The notes: a model not told the origin generated them from the letters alone. Positions 27,501-36,147 are shown, counted from the stretch's first letter. The stretch is DNA of 64,000 nucleotides from an uncultured Flavobacteriaceae bacterium (GCA_947500525.1 CANMSH010000006.1:160339-224338); one strand, 5' to 3'. Made by a program: numbers and translations.

Positions 27501-29325
27501 CAACATAATCTGGTCCCTCAATAGAAGTAAGCAACCAATGCGTCGCATAGGCAGAGTTCGTTTTTTCCGAATACACATCTCTCTCTACATCTTGATAATT
27601 AAAAGTCCTAGATTTTTCGAATACACTATATACTGGTAACATATAACTATAAACAATACCATCTGTCGAGGTTATCCTAAATCCTACAATAGAGTTATTG
27701 TCTGCATATGAAGGTTGAGTAAAGTTGTTAGGTAGAGATATGTTAGCAGGTAAATTATTATAGGTAAAAAATTCAACAAAATTTCCACTTCTTTTAGAAC
27801 CATTTACTGAAAGAGATGGATAATTAATATAAGAATCAAAATTACTTGGGCTAGAATTATCTAAAAAAGTCACCTGATTCACGGCTGCACCACCTGCTAG
27901 TTCATTATCAAAATAAAAATGAGCCGTTGCTTGACCCTGACTTTCAATTGGCTTATAATAACTAAGATCGGCCTTATCAAAATCATGATTGACATTTACC
28001 AAAGCGACGTTTTTCAATAACCTAGGAGACATTTTTCCAGCCATCCCTTGACCCGAAATATTATAACCATCATTGTTTAAAAGAGTTGGGTTGTCATTTA
28101 AAATAGAAAATCCATTTGGACTAGCTGCTGAATTAATTTCAAGAATATCGCCAAAAGCATAGTCAGGATTTGGTTGTGTGCCTGTATATCCATAACCTAC
28201 TCCTTGAGCTGCAATACATTGACAAGCCTGAATCATTTCAATTTCACCATCGCAAGGACCATAAGTACTTTCGCAATAATCTATTAAATCTTGCGGCACG
28301 TTTAAAAGATTACTATCACTATACAAGGAGCCAGAAACACCTGGTGCTTTTAGTTTATCTACGTACCATTTTACTTTTTCTTTTCTGTAATTTACTAGTA
28401 TTAAGGGGATGGTAAAACCGCTTTGCTTAATAGTAGTATCATCCTGGGTTTGTACCGAACTGAAATAAGCTCCACCGGAACCACTTGCATAACTATAACC
28501 GGTTGTGCCTTTTTCTTTATCCGGCTTTGAAGAAAGAGATGCACTTAATCCATATGTCACAGCACCTCCGCTAGTTATTCCTAGACTACCTTTTAAATTT
28601 CTATTACTACCACTCTTTGCAGAACGGGCATATATACTAGCAGAACTTGAAAGACCTCCAGCCTCAGAATAACCAACACCAAGACTAACTCCAGCTTGTT
28701 CTCCACTGCTTACATTAAAACCAACATTAAATCCATCCGAATTCAACCCTACACTAGCACCAATATATTTGGTGCCGTATCCAGCCGAAATTCCATCCGA
28801 ACCGACATCAATGCTCACCCCAGCAAACCCATAACCTACAGATCCTGAAAAACCACGTAAACTCCCCCAGGATGCACCAATTCCAATGGTCATCCCATTA
28901 GGAAAGGGGATTGTAATATCTATACTTTGTTGCGTAAGCGTTTCTCCTTTGTTCCAGTAATATTCATAATTTGTCACATTATCCCAATCGTCTGGGAAAC
29001 CATTTACATTTCTGTTTATGGCTCCAGGGTTCAAGCTCCAGCCTAAGCCAACCCATGAAGCTTCTTGGCCCGTAGCGATCCCAGCGTGATATGATAACGC
29101 CATTGGATATCCACCATTAGGTCCTGGAATTTCAATTGTTGGAATAGAGTATGTAAAATCTCCTGTTACTAAATTTACAGCATCCGTTACATCTACTGGC
29201 TCAAAAGCTGCGGCCTCAGGTGCATTTGGTCCTTGGGCATAAGTTTTTGACATAGATAGACTACTTAGAAACAATAGTATAAACACTAATACTAGTTTAC
29301 TGACTTGTTGGGTTTTTGTATTCAT
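24502..29325 (-). CDS. Large RHS/SpvB-like shell protein (TcB-like partner of the toxin gene)
   Basis: The protein has 1607 residues with a signal peptide (about 1-31, TYAQG). The N-terminus has the SpvB/RHS opening pattern VNLVTGDFTYSIPTIEIP...MALSYHAGI...ASWVGLGWSLNPGAINRNV, followed by a glycine-rich beta region and long stretches of shell-type beta strands. Near 1440-1540 lies a jelly-roll carbohydrate-binding-like domain (SVNIGVGENAFEVNVPEDN...WVLLNGYIDIPS), and the end has YD repeats (YVYNEWGELWCIIGSNGMASKFEYDEVGRLLQIYEE). It stops 2 bp before the 1445-residue RHS gene. The pair may jointly form a cocoon, as TcB and TcC do. Confidence 0.82.
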   Translation of the reverse strand: MNTKTQQVSKLVLVFILLFLSSLSMSKTYAQGPNAPEAAAFEPVDVTDAVNLVTGDFTYSIPTIEIPGPNGGYPMALSYHAGIATGQEASWVGLGWSLNPGAINRNVNGFPDDWDNVTNYEYYWNKGETLTQQSIDITIPFPNGMTIGIGASWGSLRGFSGSVGYGFAGVSIDVGSDGISAGYGTKYIGASVGLNSDGFNVGFNVSSGEQAGVSLGVGYSEAGGLSSSASIYARSAKSGSNRNLKGSLGITSGGAVTYGLSASLSSKPDKEKGTTGYSYASGSGGAYFSSVQTQDDTTIKQSGFTIPLILVNYRKEKVKWYVDKLKAPGVSGSLYSDSNLLNVPQDLIDYCESTYGPCDGEIEMIQACQCIAAQGVGYGYTGTQPNPDYAFGDILEINSAASPNGFSILNDNPTLLNNDGYNISGQGMAGKMSPRLLKNVALVNVNHDFDKADLSYYKPIESQGQATAHFYFDNELAGGAAVNQVTFLDNSSPSNFDSYINYPSLSVNGSKRSGNFVEFFTYNNLPANISLPNNFTQPSYADNNSIVGFRITSTDGIVYSYMLPVYSVFEKSRTFNYQDVERDVYSEKTNSAYATHWLLTSIEGPDYVDVNTNGKVDDGDYGYWVDFEYGKWSEGYTWRNPSKGDEYSKIKGTRRYSWGLKELYYLDRISTRTHTALFIKDLRKDNKGVPQLFKYKDANFDYTMPSQKQLKLNKIVLLQNSNLGAISKLNAQNIEPGPNSNYTFSDPKINKTYNFSLNLQNNVLDTKDGFVTDIENDALKVINFTYDYRLAQNAPNTEATGKLTLTNLLFKGKSGISLVPPYQFKYSSNPVWDYNNGNYWGYNNLNAAVWNLDEIISPQGGKIGIEYEGDVYDNYNQSFIAYDFMNVEVNPSPTTLNIIGDVGNYELKDGDIIYLDYDSTFGDCNNDGNFSGYTIHAEYHGTVQLEGSINNDTDFKTRYKFNILEPANYSYSSTPIPLTSSCEEFSIGAPTFKNVSGTPFKYKNHAGIRVASISTSDNTNTWKTTYEYGVGSVPYEPYYNFEGAVNQSLLRSPNVLYDKVIVKNLDINDDVINDVKTEYEFFTDKTFFDGITSKLSYDITGSPGVLNSFNSNTTRGVYYNYKDYQSIIGNLKSTSVFQGSTLLSKNTNNYKFLDESSGFANTVSTQMYKSVNPKPGEDDYTKINHLLSTSYTKYPLVLESNEVIRGGFKKTTYFDKHDLNSGQLLETRTYDSEGKAFKTKIVPAYLKYPQMGPKINSSNFKNMLTQQAASYTYLLNESTTEEKVVDVEITTWNNTWKYRNYFGAGPLASSEVPIWRIHKNYVWNGDVDVVGGTYVGFNINNDDDFNWGVGDAQTNPKWRNVSTTTMYDHFSAPLETKDINNNYISTKMGDNRSKVLAVSNAKYTEMYYSGAEYEIPFTNYFDGEVKSIGRQLDVNAHTGMYSVNIGVGENAFEVNVPEDNDRIDPSKQKFKVSVWVRKGGEDNARIKVGTSTQLFSSSEKVYAGSWVLLNGYIDIPSDQTNVAIFTTTGEIDLDDFKLCPIASEMTSYVYNEWGELWCIIGSNGMASKFEYDEVGRLLQIYEEIEDDDGILGGFKQVSKTRYNYKGQ

Positions 29326-29343
29326 ATTTTTTCGTTTTCTAAT

Positions 29344-29382
29344 AGACAGATTGCTTCTCCCTTTCGAGATCGCAATGGCGTT
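29344..29382. repeat. REP-like palindrome (R1)
   Basis: AGACAGATTGCTTCTCCC and TTTCGAGATCGCAATGGCGTTA form an R1 element. It fills the spacer between the shell gene start and the next gene and slightly overlaps that gene's stop. Confidence 0.75.
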
Positions 29383-29977
29383 ATAATTTTAACTTTGGTT
29401 CGTTATTTATACTATTCGTTGGTATTTTAAATTTTACTTCACCTGTATACAATCCTAAATCTTCTATGGTAAAATTTATATAGTCATCATTTAATTGTTC
29501 TCTTGGATATACCAATAATACATCAGTAGACCTGCTCATGCCATACATACGCGGGTAGACAAAATCTGCCAAGGCAATGGTGTCTTTTTGCTGGGTATAC
29601 AAATGTACCTTCTCGCCCAAGCCAAATGCCAATTGATTTACCATCGCCCCAAATTCATTTCTATTTTTGGGCGCCGTACTCAACAATTCTTTATTATTTT
29701 TCGACATACTTAAATTAAAGTACAAGTACTTGTTATACTTCTCTCTCAATGCAGCAACTTTCTCGGCATCTTTAGCCTCACCCAATTCTTGCAATACTAG
29801 TACATCGGTTGGCTTGTACAGCAATGAAAAATCATACCCGTTTACCTTTTTATGCTGTATGTATCCGTTGTCTTCGTTTTTTAAGTAGGTCCAAAGTTCT
29901 TCTTCGTTGTTGAAGGTTTTTGAGTTGCAGCTTACTAAAAACACTATTACAACCACTAAATAGATTTCTCGTCGCAA
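29381..29977 (-). CDS. Lipoprotein of unknown function whose start lies in a dispersed repeat
   Basis: The mature region is unmistakably a lipoprotein (VVVIVFLVSCNSK), about 185 residues, with an alpha/beta pattern and no family I recognise. There is no ATG close to the signal. The nearest usable start is TTG at 29977 (LRREIYLVVV), which falls within a TTTCTC...CGAAATGACA repeat (29962-30003); an ATG at 30037 would add an implausible N-terminus translated from the repeat. The repeat has apparently replaced or supplied the original start. The gene sits between the chaperone/adhesin operon and the RHS pair, all leftward. Confidence 0.65.
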   Translation of the reverse strand: MRREIYLVVVIVFLVSCNSKTFNNEEELWTYLKNEDNGYIQHKKVNGYDFSLLYKPTDVLVLQELGEAKDAEKVAALREKYNKYLYFNLSMSKNNKELLSTAPKNRNEFGAMVNQLAFGLGEKVHLYTQQKDTIALADFVYPRMYGMSRSTDVLLVYPREQLNDDYINFTIEDLGLYTGEVKFKIPTNSINNEPKLKL

Positions 29978-30003
29978 ACAAATTTGCTCGCTCGAAATGA
30001 CAT
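29962..30003. repeat. Dispersed repeat R2 (AGATTTCTC...GCTCGAAATGACAT)
   Basis: Same family as 30162-30205 and the worn copy at 16547. It overlaps the 5' end of the lipoprotein gene. Confidence 0.7.
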
Positions 30004-30042
30004 TTATTATTCTATGATATACTTTAATCAGCTTCATTTATT

Positions 30043-30086
30043 ATGGATTCCTCGTTCCGCATTAGTACACTCCGTAGGAATGACAT
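30043..30086. repeat. Dispersed repeat R3-like (ATGGATTCC...AGGAATGACAT)
   Basis: ATGGATTCCTCGTTCCGC and CTCCGTAGGAATGACAT form the outer ends of a repeat related to the one at 30325-30353, with a longer centre. Confidence 0.65.
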
Positions 30087-30101
30087 ACTTGTCCAAATTG
30101 A

Positions 30102-30137
30102 ACAGCTTGCTTCGTCGTTTTACTCCTCGCAATGACA
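30102..30137. repeat. REP-like element R1 (CAGCTTGCTTCG...CTCGCAATGACAT)
   Basis: An R1 element with GATT changed to AGCTT at the left end. It is one of at least five repeat copies packed in the 376-bp spacer 29978-30353, which contains no gene. A further worn copy lies at about 30214-30258. Confidence 0.65.
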
Positions 30138-30161
30138 TATTTTTACTCACTTTTTTTAATT

Positions 30162-30205
30162 AGATTTCTCATCACTTGCAAAAGCAAGTTCAGTCGAAAT
30201 GACAT
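30162..30205. repeat. Dispersed repeat R2 (AGATTTCTC...GTCGAAATGACAT)
   Basis: AGATTTCTCATCACTTGC, an internal palindrome CTTGCAAAAGCAAG, and CAGTCGAAATGACAT. Same family as 29962-30003. Confidence 0.7.
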
Positions 30206-30324
30206 TTTACTTCTAAACAGCTTGCGTCGCTCAAAAAAAATGAGCTTGCCATAACATTTATAATTTTATCAATTACTTTAATCAACCCGTTTATATTTAT
30301 TTTCTCCTTTATCATGTTGAACAT

Positions 30325-30353
30325 ATGGATTCCTGCCTGCGCAGGAATGACAT
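30325..30353. repeat. Dispersed repeat R3 (TGGATTCCTGCCTGCGCAGGAATGACAT)
   Basis: A compact palindrome with CCTGC/GCAGG arms, ending at the stop codon of the chaperone gene, where it may act as a transcript end. Confidence 0.75.
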
Positions 30354-30887
30354 CTATTTACCTTCAAACTCTTTATTCAACCCTTCTAAAATGGTTTCGG
30401 TGAGATTCGTTGCATCATCGGCATACATAATATTACCACCACCACTGGCTCCAAAAATGATTTTGTGCTTGTGCTTTTTACCATACTCGGTTACATAATC
30501 ATTGATATCGTTGATCACCGTTTGGGTTACCTTTTTGTCTTCTTCTTGAATTTGCTTTTGTATCGCTTGTTGGTAATTATTTAATTGTTGTTGCTTATTG
30601 CCTAGCAATTGTTGTTTTAACTCAATTTCTTTTTTGCTCATTTTTGAGCGCTCTTTTTCATAATTCTTTAATTCGTTTTGCCAGTCGACCATCAAACTAT
30701 CAACATTGGCACTCATGGTTTTTGCTTTTACTTCAAATTCGGCTCGTACTATTTTGGTACGCTTATAGCCTTCTAATAATTTATTGACATCTACATATAC
30801 TAGTTCAGATGCGTTTTTTGATGAATACAGGGCAAAGCCACTTAAGACTACTGCCACTGCAGCTAATAGGATCGGTAATTTCTTCAC
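30354..30887 (-). CDS. OmpH/Skp-family periplasmic chaperone
   Basis: This 177-residue protein has an N-terminal hydrophobic signal/anchor (LPILLAAVAVVLSGFALY), then the OmpH pattern ELVYVDVNKLLEGYKRTKIVRAEFE, long charged coiled-coil helices (residues ~50-125), and the C-terminal IFGASGGGNIMYADDATNLTETILEGLN strand region. Skp-like trimers hold unfolded outer-membrane or secreted proteins in the periplasm. It is the last gene after four adhesin-like genes, 8 bp from the nearest, so it is probably a dedicated chaperone for them. This is not the usual bamA-linked skp setting. Confidence 0.88.
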   Translation of the reverse strand: MKKLPILLAAVAVVLSGFALYSSKNASELVYVDVNKLLEGYKRTKIVRAEFEVKAKTMSANVDSLMVDWQNELKNYEKERSKMSKKEIELKQQLLGNKQQQLNNYQQAIQKQIQEEDKKVTQTVINDINDYVTEYGKKHKHKIIFGASGGGNIMYADDATNLTETILEGLNKEFEGK

Positions 30888-30895
30888 GTTAATAT

Positions 30896-32803
30896 TTATT
30901 TTTTAGTTTGATTTTTAGCCAAGAATTGCTCGATTTTTTGCAATCTTTCTGCTAGTTCTTTATTCGTTTGTTTTTGCGCTTCTAATTCTTTTTGCTGCTG
31001 GATGGTATACAAAGTCAACTCTTCAATTTTTTGTAAGAGTTTTGCATTCATAGCTCCTAATTCAATACCTCCATCTTCTTTGACTTGTTTGGCACTTGGT
31101 ATATTTTGTAAATGACCATTCGTATTGATGTATTTTTCAACCTCTAGAATAGTCAATAATGTATAGTTCGAATCAAAAACAAAATCAGGCCAGCCAGTTG
31201 GGCCATATGTTTGTACTTTAATTTCTTCTGTAATGACTTTACCTTTTATACCCATATCAAAACCCGCAGGTATTAAGTTGGTATTTATACCTAATTTATT
31301 CGTGGCGAAATCACCATAAATTAAAGGAGCGCTCGTGTCAGAATTATCAATGTATAATTTATCGTCTCCTGTTTCATATTTACCTGCCAAAGTACCAATA
31401 AACACATTGCTCGAACCAGTTGCAAATAAACCAGTGCCATTGCCTATGAAAACATTATCAGAACCTGTTGCATCTCGGCCAGTTTGAAAACCTAAATAAG
31501 TATTTCTGCTACCTGAAATATTATTAATTCCTGTACCATAACCATAAAACACGTTTCGTTGTCCATCTTCATTTTTGTAACCCGACTGATAGCCAAAAAA
31601 ACTATTCATCACACCGAAGTCATTTTTATTTCCTGCCAAGTACCCAACAAATGTATTTAAATTACCCGTTTTATTATTATAACCAGATGCCCCTCCAATA
31701 AATACATTACTGCCTCCAGTATCATTATTTCGACCGGCACCATTACCATAAAAAGTGTTCTGCGAACCTTTATTATTCATCCCTGCTTCAGTTCCTACCA
31801 TGGTATTATAATTACCCGAAGTATTTTGTCTTCCCGCTGAATTTCCTATAGACACATTATTTGATCCTTCAGTACCAAATCTAGCTGCGTACCGCCCTAT
31901 TGATACGTTATTATTGCCTGATATATTACCACTGCCTGCTCTTGCCCCTAAAAAAGTGTTATGGTTACCTGTAAGATTATTATATCCAGAGTTGTCTCCG
32001 ACAAAAGTGTTTTCATTACCACTATCTGTTTTATAACCAGCAGCAGCTCCTAAAAAAGTGTTTTGCTGCCCTGTTTTATTTTCTCTACCAGCAGTATATC
32101 CTAAAAAAACATTGGATCCCCCAGACGTATTGTATTGTCCTGCCAAGGTTCCAATGATTGTATTTGCATTCGCTTGATTTACGTTGCCACTAAATTTTCC
32201 AATAATAATATTATTACTGCCTTTACTACCCGATCCTGCATACGCACCAATATATATATTACCTTCTTCTGTTGTGTTTGCAAAACCTGCCTGACTCCCT
32301 AAAAACACGTTTCTTCTACCATGTAAGTTAGTATATCCAGCCTTATGTCCTACAAAAACATTTGAGTCACCCGAAAGATTGTTATTGTTAGGATCTTGAC
32401 CAAGAGTATTCATCCCTGCCTCTGCCCCGATAAATGTATTAAAACTAGCACTTACGTTTTCTCTTCCAGTTCGAAAACCAACAAAGACATTATATCCTGC
32501 AGTATTCTTATAACCCGCCCAGGCTCCTAAAAAAGCGTTACCCGTACTATTATTACTTAGTGAACCAGAACCAAAACCTACAAAAGTATTTTGACTGCCT
32601 GATGTGTTATTCGCGCCTGAACCTTGACCAATAAACGTGTTATAAATGGCGGTATTTATTTTTCCCGCATTCGTTCCAAAATAACTACCTCCAGAACCTT
32701 GTGTTCCAGAATCGGTACCATAATTTGTTTGAGCGAACACAATGGAGGTCCATAGAGAAAGGGAAACCAGCATTATAAATTTAATTATCTTCATATTATT
32801 CAT
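30896..32803 (-). CDS. 17-residue-repeat adhesin-like protein, subtype A
   Basis: The protein has 635 residues with a signal peptide (MKIIKF...SIVFAQ; the internal ATG at 32794 is an alternative start). About 26 repeats of 17 residues (consensus N-x-F-x-G-x-x-A/S-G-x-x-N-x-T/S-G-x-x) should build a left-handed beta roll or fibre. A C-terminal module of ~155 residues follows (EKLYIDNSDTSAPLIYGDF...GWPDFVFDSNYTLLTILEVEKYI...IPSAKQV...ELGAMNAKLLQKIEELTLY) with a predicted coiled coil. This module resembles ends of Bacteroidota tail-fibre/S74-like proteins. No T9SS domain is seen. It may overlap the previous gene by 8 bp and forms a tandem of four paralogues. Confidence 0.82.
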   Translation of the reverse strand: MNNMKIIKFIMLVSLSLWTSIVFAQTNYGTDSGTQGSGGSYFGTNAGKINTAIYNTFIGQGSGANNTSGSQNTFVGFGSGSLSNNSTGNAFLGAWAGYKNTAGYNVFVGFRTGRENVSASFNTFIGAEAGMNTLGQDPNNNNLSGDSNVFVGHKAGYTNLHGRRNVFLGSQAGFANTTEEGNIYIGAYAGSGSKGSNNIIIGKFSGNVNQANANTIIGTLAGQYNTSGGSNVFLGYTAGRENKTGQQNTFLGAAAGYKTDSGNENTFVGDNSGYNNLTGNHNTFLGARAGSGNISGNNNVSIGRYAARFGTEGSNNVSIGNSAGRQNTSGNYNTMVGTEAGMNNKGSQNTFYGNGAGRNNDTGGSNVFIGGASGYNNKTGNLNTFVGYLAGNKNDFGVMNSFFGYQSGYKNEDGQRNVFYGYGTGINNISGSRNTYLGFQTGRDATGSDNVFIGNGTGLFATGSSNVFIGTLAGKYETGDDKLYIDNSDTSAPLIYGDFATNKLGINTNLIPAGFDMGIKGKVITEEIKVQTYGPTGWPDFVFDSNYTLLTILEVEKYINTNGHLQNIPSAKQVKEDGGIELGAMNAKLLQKIEELTLYTIQQQKELEAQKQTNKELAERLQKIEQFLAKNQTKK

Positions 32804-34451
32804 TTTTTATTAGTTTTTCTAAGGCGTTTTCAAGCTTTTGAATTCTATCTTCTTGTTTTTTTAATTTCTTTTCTTGACTGATGATATACAAAGTCAATTC
32901 TTCAATTTTCTGCAATAATTTCGCGTTCATTGCACCCAATTCTATACCTCCATTTTCTTTAACTTTTTTTGCACTTGGTATGTTTTGCAAATGACCATTC
33001 GTATTGATATATTTTTCTACTTCTAAAAGGGTTGGTAAATTATATGTCGGTTCGAAGACGAAATCTGGCCAATCGCCAGTACCATGTGTTTGTACTTTTA
33101 GTTCTTCTGTAATTGTTTTTCCTTTTATGGCCATGGCAAATCCTGTGGGGATGCTCTTAGTATTCACACCTAATTGATCTGAAGAAAAATCACCATATAT
33201 TAAAGGTGTATCAGCACTAGAACTTTCTATATACAATTTCTCACCTCCTGTTTCATTGTATCCCGCTTGATAACCAATAAAAACATTCTTTGCTCCTAAT
33301 GCATTGTAGCCAGCCTGTTGACCGATGGAGATATTGCCTCCATTACTATTATTTAGTCCACCAGCATAATAACCAAGAGCTATGTTACCACTACCAGTTG
33401 TATTTGCAAAACCCGCTCGAGTTCCTAAGAATACATTATACTGTCCAATAGTACTGTTTCTTCCTGCCAACGAACCCAAATAAGTATTATCTTTTCCTGT
33501 GGTATTATATCGGCCTGCAGAATTACCAACAAAAGTATTATCTGTTCCGGTAGTATTTTCAAATCCAGAAATATTTCCGACATAAGTATTCTTTTCTCCT
33601 GAGGTATTATAGCGTCCAGATTGCGACCCAATAAACGTGTTTTTAGCTCCTACAGTACTTGCATAACCCGCATTTGTTCCAACAATTACATTATCAGTAC
33701 CCGTTGTATTATTGTATCCTGAATTATACCCGTTAAAAACATTACTACTCCCTGTTGTAGTTCCAAGTCCTGCCGCGTATCCAGTAAAAGTATTTGCAAC
33801 AGCAGTTGTATTATTAGAACCACTAGCGTATCCTGTAAATGTATTGTACTGTCCTGTGGTATTATTACGACCAGAATGAGACCCTAGAAAGACATTTCTT
33901 CTACCCGTTGTATTATCTTGACCCGCGATAAACCCCATAAAAACATTATAATCACCTGATGTATTTTTATTTCCAGCAATGGTTCCTAAAAAAACATTGG
34001 CACTACCAGTTGTATAATAGCCTGCCGATTTACCGATAAAAATATTACTACCACCAGCCGTGCTGCTATGTCCCGCCAAATAACCCATAAAGACATTTGC
34101 CGATCCTGTACTATTGGTACCCGCATTGGTTCCAATATAAGTGTTTTCACTACCGGTAGCATTTGCGTAACCTGCATTCATTCCGAAAAAAGCATTTCTT
34201 TCACCTGTAGTATTATTTAATCCCGATTGGGCTCCAGAAAAGGTGTTAAATATACCTGTTGAATTTACTGCACCTGATTTATAACCTAAAAAAGTGTTGT
34301 AACTGGCAGTATTTAACTGCCCAGCTTGATATCCAAAATAACTACTGTAAACACTTTGAGTACCTGAGTTAGTCCCATAATTTGTTGTTGTTTGAGCTAC
34401 TAAAAGTGGGGTTGTTGTAAATACAACTGCCAAAAACAGTATTTTTCTCAT
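32796..34451 (-). CDS. 17-residue-repeat adhesin-like protein, subtype B
   Basis: The protein has 551 residues with a signal peptide (MRKILFLAVVFTTTPLLVAQ), the shared NYGTNSGTQ...SYFGYQAG opening, about 22 NxFxGxxAG repeats (very NTTG-rich), and the C-terminal module. The module has the B-type sequence LGVNTKSIPTGFAMAIKGK and VQTHGTGDWPDFVFEPTYNLPT, like its neighbour at 34474 and unlike the A type. The end is a Lys/Glu coiled coil. Predicted surface fibre or adhesin; ligand unknown. Confidence 0.82.
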   Translation of the reverse strand: MRKILFLAVVFTTTPLLVAQTTTNYGTNSGTQSVYSSYFGYQAGQLNTASYNTFLGYKSGAVNSTGIFNTFSGAQSGLNNTTGERNAFFGMNAGYANATGSENTYIGTNAGTNSTGSANVFMGYLAGHSSTAGGSNIFIGKSAGYYTTGSANVFLGTIAGNKNTSGDYNVFMGFIAGQDNTTGRRNVFLGSHSGRNNTTGQYNTFTGYASGSNNTTAVANTFTGYAAGLGTTTGSSNVFNGYNSGYNNTTGTDNVIVGTNAGYASTVGAKNTFIGSQSGRYNTSGEKNTYVGNISGFENTTGTDNTFVGNSAGRYNTTGKDNTYLGSLAGRNSTIGQYNVFLGTRAGFANTTGSGNIALGYYAGGLNNSNGGNISIGQQAGYNALGAKNVFIGYQAGYNETGGEKLYIESSSADTPLIYGDFSSDQLGVNTKSIPTGFAMAIKGKTITEELKVQTHGTGDWPDFVFEPTYNLPTLLEVEKYINTNGHLQNIPSAKKVKENGGIELGAMNAKLLQKIEELTLYIISQEKKLKKQEDRIQKLENALEKLIKNE

Positions 34452-34473
34452 AATTATTTGTTCTAAGTTAATT

Positions 34474-36147
34474 CTATTGTTTATGTATTAATTGGTTAAC
34501 AAGTTTCTTCAATTCTGATAATTCAGTTTTCAACTTTTTTAACTCATTAATTTCTTTTTCCTGTTGGATGGTATACAAGGTCAACTCCTCAATTTTTTGT
34601 AAGAGTTTTGCATTCATCGCACCTAGTTCTATTCCGCCATCTTCTTTGACTTGTTTGGCACTAGGGATATTTTGTAAATGACCTTTTTCCTGAATATAAT
34701 TCTCAACCTCAGCTAACGTAGGTAATATATATGCTTCTTTAAAAACATAATCTGGCCAATCTCCAGTACCATGCGTTTGTACTTTTAGTTCTTCGGTAAT
34801 TGCTTTTCCTTTAATTGCCATCGCGAAATCAGCTGGAATACTCTTCGTGTTTACCCCTAATTGATTTGCCGCAAAATCACCATAAATTAAAGGTGTACTG
34901 GTATTTGAATTATCTATGTATAATTTCTCGCCTCCTGTTTCATTAAAACCAGCATTATATCCTAAAAAAACATTGCCTGATCCTAATGCTTTGTTGCCCG
35001 CATTCGTACCTATATATACGTTATTATCGCCTGTAACATTCATATGACCAGCTCCGTGCCCAGTAAATGTATTACTATTTCCATCAGTCATATAATATCC
35101 TGCATGACTTCCACTAATTACGTTATAATCACCATCATCATTTTTCCATCCTGCTCTTCGCCCAGTAAAAACATTATAACTCCCCGTTTTGTTTCCGCTA
35201 CCTGTGGCATAACCCAGAAATGTATTATAGTTACCCCCAATATTTCCGCTTCCTGATCCATGCCCAAAAAAGGAATTTTCATTTCCAGAAGAATTGGTTG
35301 CACCTGACTGAGATCCTATAAAAACATTTTTTGATCCACTTTCAATTTTATGACCCGCCAAATATCCCATAAAAATATTATAATTACCGGTTGAGACATT
35401 ACCTGATTTACCGCTACCAGCTGAAACACCTATATAAACATTCCAATTACCTTGATTATAATACCCTGTATGTCTCCCTAAAAAGGTATTTGAGTTTCCC
35501 TTGCTACCATAACCAGATAAATAACCTAAATACACATTATTACTCCCTGTATCATTATACCTTCCCGCACTTGTTCCTATAAAAGTATTTTCCTTACCTG
35601 AAGTGTTAGCGTAACCGGCGCTCCTACCAAAAAAAGCATTCGATGTTCCATCAAGATTGGTATGTCCCGCTCCATGGCCAACAAAAGTATTACTACTCCC
35701 TGTTGTATTCAATTTCCCTGACCTAAAACCTAAAAAAACATTACTCGACCCCTCAGAATTAGTTGTACCCGCTTCATAACCTGAGAACAGATTATTAGTC
35801 CCTATTGTATTATTTCTACCAGCCATAGACCCTAAAAACACATTAAAGCTAGCCGTATTCAGTCGCCCTGTTAAAAAACCTATAAAGGTATTATGGTGGC
35901 TGGATACATTACTAGAGCCGGCATAAGCACCAACAAAGGTATTTCTATAACCTGTAGTATTGAGTTCTCCTGCTTGGCTGCCAAAAAATGAATTGAATGT
36001 TTCTGTATTCAAATTACCAGCTCTATACCCAAAATAGCTACTGCTAGATCCTTCAGTACCTGAGTCGGTACCATAATTCGTCGTTGTTTGCGCCGTTAAA
36101 AACGGTATTGACGCTATTAAAACAAATAAACATGTTATATTTTTCAT
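34474..36147 (-). CDS. 17-residue-repeat adhesin-like protein, subtype B
   Basis: The protein has 557 residues with a signal peptide (MKNITCLFVLIASIPFLTAQ), about 22 repeats of 17 residues and the B-type C-terminal module (GVNTKSIPADFAMAIKGKAI, WPDYVFKEAYILPT). The second half of its module (EKGHLQNIPSAKQVKEDGG) matches the A-type proteins more closely, which suggests exchange between paralogues. Leu/Lys heptads close the chain (ELKKLKTELSELKKLVNQL). The gap to the next gene is 22 bp. Confidence 0.82.
   Translation of the reverse strand: MKNITCLFVLIASIPFLTAQTTTNYGTDSGTEGSSSSYFGYRAGNLNTETFNSFFGSQAGELNTTGYRNTFVGAYAGSSNVSSHHNTFIGFLTGRLNTASFNVFLGSMAGRNNTIGTNNLFSGYEAGTTNSEGSSNVFLGFRSGKLNTTGSSNTFVGHGAGHTNLDGTSNAFFGRSAGYANTSGKENTFIGTSAGRYNDTGSNNVYLGYLSGYGSKGNSNTFLGRHTGYYNQGNWNVYIGVSAGSGKSGNVSTGNYNIFMGYLAGHKIESGSKNVFIGSQSGATNSSGNENSFFGHGSGSGNIGGNYNTFLGYATGSGNKTGSYNVFTGRRAGWKNDDGDYNVISGSHAGYYMTDGNSNTFTGHGAGHMNVTGDNNVYIGTNAGNKALGSGNVFLGYNAGFNETGGEKLYIDNSNTSTPLIYGDFAANQLGVNTKSIPADFAMAIKGKAITEELKVQTHGTGDWPDYVFKEAYILPTLAEVENYIQEKGHLQNIPSAKQVKEDGGIELGAMNAKLLQKIEELTLYTIQQEKEINELKKLKTELSELKKLVNQLIHKQ

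Noticed and set aside
20162..29325. Treating the two RHS genes as one gene broken by a frameshift
   Set aside because: The second has its own clean signal peptide and a BACON domain, and the first ends in a normal stop 2 bp before its ATG; this is a gene pair.
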